Below, one piece after another: positions 1 to 8,406 of a stretch of DNA of 33,989 nt. The stretch's first letter is position 1, and the number at the start of each line of letters is the position of its first letter. Source of the stretch: Planctomycetaceae bacterium (GTDB lineage: Bacteria; Planctomycetota; SZUA-567); contig JAJQFC010000088.1 of the NCBI GenBank assembly GCA_021201355.1, positions 1 to 33,989 of the forward strand. The letters are read 5' to 3'. A program made the position numbers and the translations under genes. The notes beneath the pieces are model-generated. The model did no database searches, had not been told where the DNA came from, and worked only from the letters and a program-made list of their open reading frames with translations.

Positions 1-227
1 TCAATAATCTGAATCTGTTGCTGGACATTCACTTCGCGGTCGGGGGAGAGGATGGAGAGATCGATATCCGGGTTTTCCCTGGCGGCTTCGAGGGCGCCGT
101 TCTTGACGGAAAGCCAGAATTCCGAGTCCATGGCCTTGGTGACAAAACCGATACTGACCTGGCCAGCGAAGGCGGGAGCGACCAACAACAACGCGGTGAC
201 GACGAGTGACGAGAAAAACCTGTTCAT
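1..227 (-). CDS. Sugar ABC transporter periplasmic substrate-binding protein (RbsB-like), N-terminal part, truncated by window edge
   Basis: Reverse-strand reading from ATG at 227: MNRFFSSLVVTALLLVAPAFAGQVSIGFVTKAMDSEFWLSVKNGALEAARENPDIDLSILSPDREVNVQQQIQIIE; signal peptide followed by the typical start of a periplasmic binding protein; AAGGAG RBS upstream. Not in the ORF track because it is open at the edge. Confidence 0.85.
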   Translation of the reverse strand, partial: MNRFFSSLVVTALLLVAPAFAGQVSIGFVTKAMDSEFWLSVKNGALEAARENPDIDLSILSPDREVNVQQQIQII

Positions 228-624
228 GCCTACTCCTTTGAAAGAGAAAAATTCCAGCCTCATCTCGGCTGCCGGTGAATGGAACGAACGGCACGATGCA
301 TGCGTACACATATGGCGATGCTTCGAACTTCCGTCATATCGTGGGCGTTACGCGTTAATCGCAAGAAGAAGTAAAAAATCGGTGACTGAGGTCATGGCGA
401 GGTGTATAATGAGTTTTGTGCATCAGTATTTTTGATGCATATTTTCCTTAAGCGTTGCTTTATACGCTTAATATTATACGATGAAATACTGCTGGTCAAA
501 TAGATTTACTCAATTTTTACGCACTTTTTACGCATCAATCCACGCATCAAAAGGGTAATGACCTGTTGATGTGCCGAATGCGATGCGTGGTAATGTTTCT
601 GGGAATTGCTATCGGGAAGGCAAT

Positions 625-1659
625 ATGATCACGACTCGCGAATTGGCCCGGCTGGCCGGCGTCAGCCAATTCACCGTATCCCGGAGCCTCAACAACCATC
701 CCGCCATTCCGGTAAAAACCCGGGAGCGGATCGCCGAATTGGCCCGGGAACACGGCTACGAGCCCCGCGCCACCATCAGGAAGCAAACCTCGCGACGCGG
801 AAAAAAGGCTATAGCCGTCCTCATGACCGGGATACCATACACGAACCTCTATCTTGAAAGCATGTTTATAAAGATTTTCAGCGAGATTGAAAAGGCGCAT
901 TACCTGGCGTTGCACGTGAATGATGCGGATTTAACTGTGAATTACGACCGCGTGGCCGAACTGGTGGAAACGGGTATAATCGCCGGTTTTATTATTATCA
1001 ATTTGCATTACAATCCGCATGTCCACGACTACCTGGTCGCCTCGAAGATTCCTCACGTCTACCTGCATTATTTCGGCAAGAATTCCCTGGAGGCCCTGGA
1101 CATTATCGACACGGACAATTACCTGGGCGGCCACCTGGCGGCCAGCCATCTTCTCCAACTCGGGCACAAGAAGATCAAAGTCCTCACCTCCTCCGCCTCC
1201 TCGGACAAGCTCGACAGCCACACCTTCGTCGACCGGACAAGCGGCTTCCGGGAGGCGATCCGCGCGGCCGGCATGACGCTTCCCGACCGGGATTTAGCGT
1301 GGATTCAGGATCACAATTTCGAAAAGGCTTATGAATATGTGTCTAAACATCTCGACCACGTCCGCGCCTACGACGCCGTGTTCGCCCAGACAGACACGAT
1401 GGCCATGGGCTACATAAACGCCTTTCACGACAACGGCATTTCGGTACCGGACGAGATATCGGTTATGGGGTACGACGGTATCGAGGAAGGGATATTGTGC
1501 CGGCCGGCGGTGACGACAATCCGTCAGCCCATATCAGAATTGGCCGAAGAAACGCTGGCGCGGCTTCTCAGCCTTATTCATAACCCGGTCCAAACCACCC
1601 GGCGAAGCTTTATCCAGCCCACCCTCCTTATCCGGCAGTCGACCCGTTCAATCCTGTAA
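625..1659 (+). CDS. LacI-family transcriptional regulator
   Basis: Internal ATG at 625 with GGAAGG upstream gives MITTRELARLAGVSQFTVSRSLNNHPAIPVKTRERIAELAREHGYEP (LacI HTH/hinge) plus periplasmic-binding-like sensor domain. The ORF-track start at 571 is probably too far upstream. Confidence 0.9.
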   Translation: MITTRELARLAGVSQFTVSRSLNNHPAIPVKTRERIAELAREHGYEPRATIRKQTSRRGKKAIAVLMTGIPYTNLYLESMFIKIFSEIEKAHYLALHVNDADLTVNYDRVAELVETGIIAGFIIINLHYNPHVHDYLVASKIPHVYLHYFGKNSLEALDIIDTDNYLGGHLAASHLLQLGHKKIKVLTSSASSDKLDSHTFVDRTSGFREAIRAAGMTLPDRDLAWIQDHNFEKAYEYVSKHLDHVRAYDAVFAQTDTMAMGYINAFHDNGISVPDEISVMGYDGIEEGILCRPAVTTIRQPISELAEETLARLLSLIHNPVQTTRRSFIQPTLLIRQSTRSIL

Positions 1660-1884
1660 TCCCGTCGTCGACATGGTACGATACGGGTCCACGCCATCTG
1701 TCAACCACATGGTTTTCACCACATATCAGGCCTAGCCGGCCAACAACCAAACGCGTGCCTGCCTCACAGATTCTACGCAAATTTTACCCTTCCGTTCACC
1801 TTAGATGTATTTATCGTCTCGGGGGCTGATGCGTCCCGGACGTGTTGTTTTATGAATTGTTTTGAAATTTTTATTTATTTGTAC

Positions 1885-1913
1885 TTGACTATGTCCCTTT
1901 TAGATCATATTGT
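1885..1913 (+). promoter_or_regulatory. Candidate sigma70 promoter for the SDR/ABC operon (TTGACT-17-TATTGT)
   Basis: TTGACT at 1885-1890, 17-nt spacer, TATTGT at 1908-1913, upstream of the gene starting at 2065; flanked/overlapped by two TTGTAC half-sites. Confidence 0.45.
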
Positions 1914-2064
1914 ACCTTCATGCAAAAATAAACACAGACATATCACTGCACATATCACGGAATCACTACCCCTCTCACACTTGAATCACGACGCAATACG
2001 GTTTAAAAACAGAACAATTCGTCATACAATCTAATTCACACACTTGGCTCCTGAAGGAGGATCT

Positions 2065-2841
2065 ATGGCTCTGTCTGGGAAGGTGGCGCTGGTTACCGGG
2101 GCGGCCCGGGGAATCGGCAAGGGGATCGCCCTCGAGCATGCGAAAAGCGGTTGCGACGTGTCAATCGCCGATATCGACGTCGACACGCTCGGCAAGACGG
2201 CGGATGAAATCCGCGCCCTCGGGCGAAAATGCATCCATACGAAATGCGACGTCGCCTCGGTTACGGACGTTGACGCGCTTGTCGCCGAGACGGTACGGGA
2301 ATTCGGCCGGGTCGACATTCTGGCCCACGCCGCCGGGATTTTGCGGTCCTGTTCGGTGGTGGAACAGAATGTGGAGGATTGGGACCGGGTCGTCGCCGTC
2401 AACCTCCGGAGTTCCTTTCTTCTCGGAAAAGCGGTGGGACGCCACATGATCGACCAGAAATACGGAAAAATGGTGTTCATCGACTCCTGCGCGTCAAAGA
2501 CCGGAGAAGCCTTTAACGCCGGCTACTGCGCCGCCACGGCGGGCGTCCGCCACCTCGACCATTCCCTCACCCTGGAACGGGCCGAACACAACATCAACGT
2601 GAACAGTATCGCCCCGGGAACCATCGATACCGAAATGATACAGTCCTGCCTGCGCGACCGCGCACCCCTCTACGGCCTCACCTTCGAAGAATACCTCGAC
2701 CAGTTCAATGAATCGACCCCGCTTAAACGGATGGGTACGCCGGAGGAGGTAGGCAAACTCGCCGTCTTCCTGTCCTCGGACGGTTCGGCCTTCATCACCG
2801 GAACATCCGTGAACATTTCGGGCGGACGAGAATCACACTAA
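2065..2841 (+). CDS. Short-chain dehydrogenase/reductase (SDR) family protein with atypical active site
   Basis: MALSGKVALVTGAARGIGKGIALEHA (TGxxxGxG cofactor motif), AAGGAGG RBS at 2054-2060; C-terminal 'FLSSDGSAFITGTSVNISGG'. YxxxK motif reads Y-C-A-A-T. Confidence 0.88.
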   Translation: MALSGKVALVTGAARGIGKGIALEHAKSGCDVSIADIDVDTLGKTADEIRALGRKCIHTKCDVASVTDVDALVAETVREFGRVDILAHAAGILRSCSVVEQNVEDWDRVVAVNLRSSFLLGKAVGRHMIDQKYGKMVFIDSCASKTGEAFNAGYCAATAGVRHLDHSLTLERAEHNINVNSIAPGTIDTEMIQSCLRDRAPLYGLTFEEYLDQFNESTPLKRMGTPEEVGKLAVFLSSDGSAFITGTSVNISGGRESH

Positions 2842-2983
2842 TTAACATTGTCTTGCCCTGATCAGGCAGCCTTGTCTGAATAATGCGTACTCCAAATTAT
2901 AACATTTGGCCGTGACCCGATGCCGGCAGCGTCGCGTCCAGACAAAACGTACCACGTCACCCGTGTTCTCACCCCAGTACGAG

Positions 2984-3007
2984 GCCAACGCATTTGGCCG
3001 CGTTGGC
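2984..3007 (+). repeat. Perfect 8-bp inverted repeat (GCCAACGC-N8-GCGTTGGC) upstream of the SBP gene
   Basis: Read directly: gccaacgc atttggcc gcgttggc. Also contains one copy of a 10-bp direct repeat CATTTGGCCG (2903-2912 and 2991-3000). Confidence 0.6.
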
Positions 3008-3047
3008 GCATGACTATTCTCATCGGACCGCACAATGGAGACTACAA

Positions 3048-3998
3048 ATGAAAAAACGCATGAGCATCGCCCTTTGTTTTATGGCCGTCCTCGCCCTGGC
3101 CGGCGCCTCGCCGGCTGGTGAACGCCCGATTCGCATCGGCTTCAGCCTGAAGACGGTGAACAATCCCTTCGTCATCAGCGTCAAAAACGGCGCCGCGCGG
3201 GCCGCCGCCGACCTCGGCGCCGACATCAGCATCACCGATTCGCAGATGAATTCGCAAAAGCAAATGCAGGACGTGGAATCGTTTGTCCAGCAGCGGATGG
3301 ACGTCATCCTCATCGACGCCATGGACTCGCAGGCCATCCTTCCCACCATTGACGACGCGGTCGCGGCCGGGATGAAAATCGTCACCGAAGACGTCCGCAT
3401 CCCCGACGCCGGCGACAAGGTTCTTTCCCACATCGGCATCGACAACCACGCGGCCGGCGCCCAGCTCGCCCGCTGGCTCGAAGCCAAGCTTAAGGCCGCC
3501 GGCAAGCGGAACGTCATCATCATCGCCGGCATCCCCGGGAACGAAGCCACGGACAGCCGCGCCAACGGCTACCGGGAAGTCCTCATGAACAATCCGAACA
3601 TCGACGTCCTCGACATCCGCCTCGCCGGCGACAAGCGGGAGGAAGGCCTGACCGTCATGGACGACATGCTCCAGCGCTTCGCGAAAATCGACGGCGTCAT
3701 CTGCTCGAACGACGAACTGGCCCTCGGCGCCATTTCCGCCATTAACGAAGCCGGCCGGGCCGACGACATCCTCGTCTGCGGCTTTGACGGGAATGTTTAC
3801 GCACTTGAAGCAATCAAGGCGGGCGCCATGGCCGCCACCATCGACCACGCGCCGTACAACATGGGGTACCTCGCCATCGAGACCTGCGTCAAGGCCGCCA
3901 AGGGCGAGCCGGTGGAAAAGCTGACGGTCATGGACGTCGAAATCGTCGACGCGACCAATGTGGACGCCATCATCGCCAAACACGCCGGCGAAAACTAA
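3048..3998 (+). CDS. Sugar ABC transporter periplasmic substrate-binding protein (ribose/xylose type)
   Basis: MKKRMSIALCFMAVLALAGASPAGERPIRIGFSLKTVNNPFVISVKNGA...; signal peptide and type I periplasmic binding fold motifs; first gene of an SBP-ATPase-permease order. Confidence 0.9.
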   Translation: MKKRMSIALCFMAVLALAGASPAGERPIRIGFSLKTVNNPFVISVKNGAARAAADLGADISITDSQMNSQKQMQDVESFVQQRMDVILIDAMDSQAILPTIDDAVAAGMKIVTEDVRIPDAGDKVLSHIGIDNHAAGAQLARWLEAKLKAAGKRNVIIIAGIPGNEATDSRANGYREVLMNNPNIDVLDIRLAGDKREEGLTVMDDMLQRFAKIDGVICSNDELALGAISAINEAGRADDILVCGFDGNVYALEAIKAGAMAATIDHAPYNMGYLAIETCVKAAKGEPVEKLTVMDVEIVDATNVDAIIAKHAGEN

Positions 3999-4072
3999 CA
4001 GCCGCCCTCGCCGTCGGCGACGCCCAGAATGCGCGCCGGCGGCGACCAACGGTTCCGCAAAAGGGAAAACCG

Positions 4073-5587
4073 ATGGATCAAAACTCCGACATCATCCTCA
4101 GGATGAAACATATTTCCAAGTCCTATCCCGGCGTCAAGGCCCTGAGTGACGTCAATTTCGACCTCCGGCGCGGCGAAGTCCACGCCCTCCTCGGGGAAAA
4201 CGGGGCGGGAAAGTCCACCTTGATGAAGGTGCTGAGCGGCGTTGTTCAGGCCGACTCGGGCGAGATCATCATCGACGGAAAACCGGTGCACATCACCGAT
4301 GTCAGTGATGCCCGGGAGTGCGGCGTCAGCATTATCCATCAAGAATTGAACCTGATTTCGGAAATGGATGCCGCCCAGAATATCTTTCTCGGCCGCGAGC
4401 CGAAGATATTCGGGAACGTTATTGATTCGAAGCGCATGTACCGGGAAGCGGCCGACATCATGCGCCGCCTCGACTTCTCGATGGACCTGAAAATCCCGGT
4501 GAAAAATTTCAGCGTCGCCACCCGGCAGATGGTCGAAATCGCCAAGGCGCTGTCCCTCGACACCAACATCCTCATCATGGACGAACCGACCGCGCCCCTG
4601 ACGAGCGTGGAAATCAACGAGCTGTTCAAACTCATCCGCACCCTGAAGGAACGGGGCATATCGATAATTTACATCTCCCACCGCCTGGAGGAGATTCCGG
4701 AAATCTGCGACCGCGCCACCGTCCTCCGGGACGGTCACTACATCGGGACGGACGACGTCAAGAACCTCGACCGCGCCACCATCATCCAGATGATGGCGGG
4801 AAGGGTCTTGAAGGAACTGTTTCCGAAAACAGAGGTGCCGATTGGCGAAACGCTCCTCGAAGTCAACAACCTGACGACGCCGCTCCTGCAGGGCGTTTCA
4901 TTTACCGTGCGGCGCGGGGAAATTCTCGCTCTTACCGGCCTCATCGGGGCCGGCCGGACCGAAACGGCCAGGGCCATTTTCGGCATCGACCCGATACAGG
5001 CCGGCACCATCGCCATCGGCGGGAAGGCGGTCTCCATCCGGAGCCCGGCCGAGGCTATCCGCCATGGCATCGGCTTCCTGACTGAGGACCGGAAGGCCCA
5101 GGGATTTGTGCCGGACATGAGCGTGAAGGAAAACATATCGCTCCCGACCCTCAAGTCCATGCAGAAAAGCACCGTCATCAGTTCCCGCCGCGAACGGGCG
5201 GTGGTGGACAGGCACGTAAAGGAACTCAGGATAAAAACGCCGAGCACCGGGCAGAGCGTCCGGTTCCTCAGCGGCGGCAACCAGCAGAAGGTCGTGCTGG
5301 CCAAGTGGCTCAACCTCGACCCGGACATCATCATCCTTGACGAACCGACGCGCGGCATCGACGTCGGGGCCAAGACGGAAATCTACACCATCAAGACGGA
5401 AATCTACACCATCATGGGGGATATCGCCAGGCGGGGAAAGGCGGTCATCATAATCTCTTCCGAAATGGAAGAGGTGATGGCCATATCGGACCGGGCCGTC
5501 GTCCTCTTCGAGGGACGAAAGACGGGAGAGGTGGAACGCCGGGAATATTCGCAGGAATTGTTGATGCACTACGCCATGGGAGGTTGA
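4073..5587 (+). CDS. Sugar ABC transporter ATP-binding protein (two NBDs, RbsA/MglA-like) carrying a 7-aa internal tandem duplication
   Basis: [19 protein letters not shown], second domain [14 protein letters not shown] and [11 protein letters not shown]; duplicated [14 protein letters not shown] after the second D-loop. Confidence 0.92.
   Translation: [504 protein letters not shown]
5372..5413 (+). repeat. Perfect 21-bp tandem duplication inside the ATPase gene
   Basis: aagacggaaatctacaccatc at 5372-5392 repeated exactly at 5393-5413. Confidence 0.97.
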
Positions 5588-5591
5588 GCCA

Positions 5592-6575
5592 ATGAAATTC
5601 GCCAAAACGGAAGCGTCCAGCTTCGAAGGAATCAGTTTTTGGAAACGTTTGTTCGCGTAACGGGAATTCGGCGTCTTTTGCGCCCTCGTCATTATGGTCG
5701 TCCTTGTCACGCTGTTCTCGCACAGCGGAACATTCATGACCTGGCCGAACATGATAAACGTGCTCCGCTCGATTTCCACAAACGGCATCATCGCCATCGG
5801 CATGACATTCGTCATCCTGACGGGCGGCATCGACCTGTCGGTCGATTCGACCCTGGCCCTGTCCGGGGCCTTCGCGGCGCTGACTTTCAACAGTACCGGT
5901 TCGTCCGAACTGGCGTTTTGCGTCTGCCTTGCCACCGGCCTCGCCGTCGGGCTCTTTAACGGCGTCATGGTGGCGCACTTCAACGTGCCGCCGTTTATTC
6001 AGACCCTCGTCACCATGACGGCGGCCCGGGGGATCACCTTCATCGTCACGAACGGCACGCCGATCGGGAAGGTCGGCAGCTTCATCACCTTCTTCGGCCG
6101 GGGAACGATACTCGGCTTTCCCGTGCCTATCCTTCTCATGCTGGTGGCGTACGTCATCGGCTGGTTCATTCTCACCCGCACCACCGTCGGCCGCTATACC
6201 TACGCCATCGGCGGAAGCGAAGAGTGCACCAAATTGTCCGGCGTCAGTGTACGGAAGTACAAGACCCTCGTCTACGTCATCGGCGGTTTGACAGCGTCCA
6301 TCGGCAGCCTCATCCTCATCGCCCGCCTGAATTCGGCCCAGCCGTCCATGGGGGACAAATTCGAAATGGACGCAATCGCCGCGGTCGTCATCGGCGGGAC
6401 ATCCCTGGCCGGCGGAACCGGTACAATTGTTGGAACATTCATCGGTACGCTCATACTCGGCGTACTGATGAACGGCATGAATATGCTCGGGGTGGACTCG
6501 TTTGCCCAATATGTGGTGAAGGGTGGGGTCATCCTGTTCGCGGTTCTCCTCGAGTCCCGGAAAAAGGCGCGGTAG
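5592..6575 (+). pseudogene. Sugar ABC transporter permease (RbsC-like) interrupted by in-frame TAA at codon 23
   Basis: ATG at 5592, reading MKFAKTEASSFEGISFWKRLFA*REFGVFCALVIMVVLVTLFSHSGTF...; the stop is at 5658-5660 and the frame is continuous with the ORF at 5694-6575 (LTGGIDLSV motif). Confidence 0.85.
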
Positions 6576-6776
6576 CCTGTGCTCGGAATCCGGTCCGCCC
6601 TCTGTAAGAATAAGTCTTTCCATAACAGCGAGTTGAACCAATTTTTCGGCGTCACCCGGCGTGCAGCAGGCAAAGCCAATATTACCATTGCGTCCCGATC
6701 CCGGCCCGGTATAATTTGTTTAGCGGTTGGTGTGTAAAAACTTGAGGGCTGAAAAAGCCATTCAACGATACCGATC

Positions 6777-6815
6777 ATCGGGATACCGTGGTGAAAGGTA
6801 TCCCGATTCTTTTTT
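6777..6815 (+). terminator. Rho-independent terminator after the SDR/ABC operon
   Basis: ATCGGGATACC-(9 nt)-GGTATCCCGAT perfect 11-bp stem followed by TCTTTTTT. Confidence 0.9.
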
Positions 6816-6853
6816 CCTGTGGCGCGGTATCACCATGGCGACGGAGCAGGCTT

Positions 6854-7963
6854 TTGGCTAATTTTAAATACGTCCAACTCGCAAACCGTATCCGGGAGGA
6901 GATTTACTCCGGATTACTGGCGCCAGGAAAACGTATTCCGACGGAAGAGCAGCTGTCGGAACGGTTTGCCGTGAGCCGGAATACCGTCCGGCAGGCCTTG
7001 AAAATGCTTGAGGAGGAAGGGTATCTCGCCGGCATACAGGGAAGCGGAACCTTTGTCTCGGCCGAGTTGCCGCGGCCGCCGAGGGCGCTCGAGCCACCCG
7101 CCGAAAAACGCATCGCAGTCGTTATGAACAACTTCGGAAGTTATATCTTCCCAAGCGTCCTTATGGGTATAAGCGACCAACTCTTTGAATCCGGCTATTC
7201 GCTTGTTCTCCGCATCGCCGGAAATCATATCGCGAAAGAGGAACAAATTCTCGTCGATGTTCTTCAGTCAAAAGTGGCCGGGCTCATTATCGAACCGGCC
7301 AGGGCCGCCTGGCCCCGGGCGAATTACGACCTGTACCGGGAAATCGAACGGAACATTCCCTGCGTCCTGACCCACAGCCGGCTGCCCGGCTTCCGGTTTT
7401 CCACCGTCGGCGTCAGCGATGTCGAAGGCGTTGCCCTTCTCGTCGACCACCTGGTGGCGAACGGACACCGGAATATCGCCGCCATCTGCAAGGCGGACGA
7501 GCAAACCGGCATGAACCGCTTCGTCGGATACACCGCAGGGCTCAGGCGGAACAACCTGGTCCTCAGGGAGAAGCATATACTCTGGTACGTGGACGACGAA
7601 AATGAAACCATGTTTACGCCGCAGAATGCCCACCGCGTCTTCGCCGTCCTCGAGGGGTGTACAGCGGTTGTTTGTTTTAACGACCAACTGGTGAACCACT
7701 TCTATCCATTTTTGGAACGAAACAACGTTCGCGTCCCTGAAGACATATCTGTGGTCGGATTTGACGATTCCATCGAACGAGCCGACATTAAACCTCTCAC
7801 CACGGTGGTCCACCCGAAAGAAAAACTTGGCCGGGCCGCCGCCAGGGCGCTCCTCGATCTTATACGCGATCCCGAAGCAGACGCATCCATGCAGTTTCCG
7901 CCCGAACTTGTTTTCCGGGAAACCGTTAAGAACCTTAAACTTCCCTGTGCGGCTGAAATGTAA
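6854..7963 (+). CDS. GntR/LacI-hybrid (AraR-like) transcriptional regulator, TTG start
   Basis: Winged-helix N-terminus YVQLANRIREEIYSGLLAPGKRIPTEEQLSERFAVSRNTVRQALKMLEEEGYL plus LacI-like sensor (VGVSDVEGVALLVDHLVANGHRNIAAI). TTG at 6854 with GGAGCAGG upstream; the ORF-track start at 6788 lies inside the terminator. Confidence 0.88.
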   Translation: MANFKYVQLANRIREEIYSGLLAPGKRIPTEEQLSERFAVSRNTVRQALKMLEEEGYLAGIQGSGTFVSAELPRPPRALEPPAEKRIAVVMNNFGSYIFPSVLMGISDQLFESGYSLVLRIAGNHIAKEEQILVDVLQSKVAGLIIEPARAAWPRANYDLYREIERNIPCVLTHSRLPGFRFSTVGVSDVEGVALLVDHLVANGHRNIAAICKADEQTGMNRFVGYTAGLRRNNLVLREKHILWYVDDENETMFTPQNAHRVFAVLEGCTAVVCFNDQLVNHFYPFLERNNVRVPEDISVVGFDDSIERADIKPLTTVVHPKEKLGRAAARALLDLIRDPEADASMQFPPELVFRETVKNLKLPCAAEM

Positions 7964-8112
7964 GAGCTGCAGCCCTGCCCCATACCGGCGTTGGTGAATA
8001 CAACGCTTGAACCCTTTATGTACGGCAGCATCGCGTGCAGTCCCTCCTCGATCCGCGTGCATTTTCACGACAAATCCAGGCGCTAGAACTGACTTTTAAG
8101 TACCTATGGTCA

Positions 8113-8130
8113 CTTAATTGATAAATTAAG
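8113..8130. promoter_or_regulatory. Operator-like palindrome CTTAATT-GATA-AATTAAG upstream of the iol-like operon
   Basis: Perfect 7-4-7 inverted repeat in the intergenic region before 8407. Confidence 0.4.
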
Positions 8131-8406
8131 ACATTGCATCTTTTTTCTGTACAACCACTTACATAAATTTCGAGTATTTAATGAATTTTTTTAGTGCAAA
8201 TTCAGCGTAATGTGGCATAATGAAAATGTAATTTATTCCTGCGCCATTCCTAATCCTGGTTGCCGCCGCTGCCTTTGCTGGTGATTGTTCCTATTCCCGT
8301 TTGCGGCTTGCCCCTGCGTTTACTGCCTATTCATTTATCAATGACGTCCCTTGTTGTGTGCACAAGACCTTCTTTGTTCATCTTTTGACCATTTTGGGGT
8401 ACTACT

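Noticed and set aside
3042-4049. Long antisense ORF (335 aa), with similar ones at 8338-9489, 9511-10746, 11844-13019 and 13618-14682
   Set aside because: They mirror strongly supported CDSs on the opposite strand, have low-complexity V/D/G/H-rich translations and no recognisable motifs; typical of high-GC codon usage.
5658-5660. Whole-genome reassignment of TAA to glutamine
   Set aside because: Many intact genes in the window end naturally at TAA at the expected family C-terminus; at most local readthrough or suppression is worth testing.
6788-6853. Upstream start of the AraR-like regulator (GTG at 6788)
   Set aside because: It lies in the loop of a strong terminator (6777-6815); TTG at 6854 has an RBS and matches the domain start.
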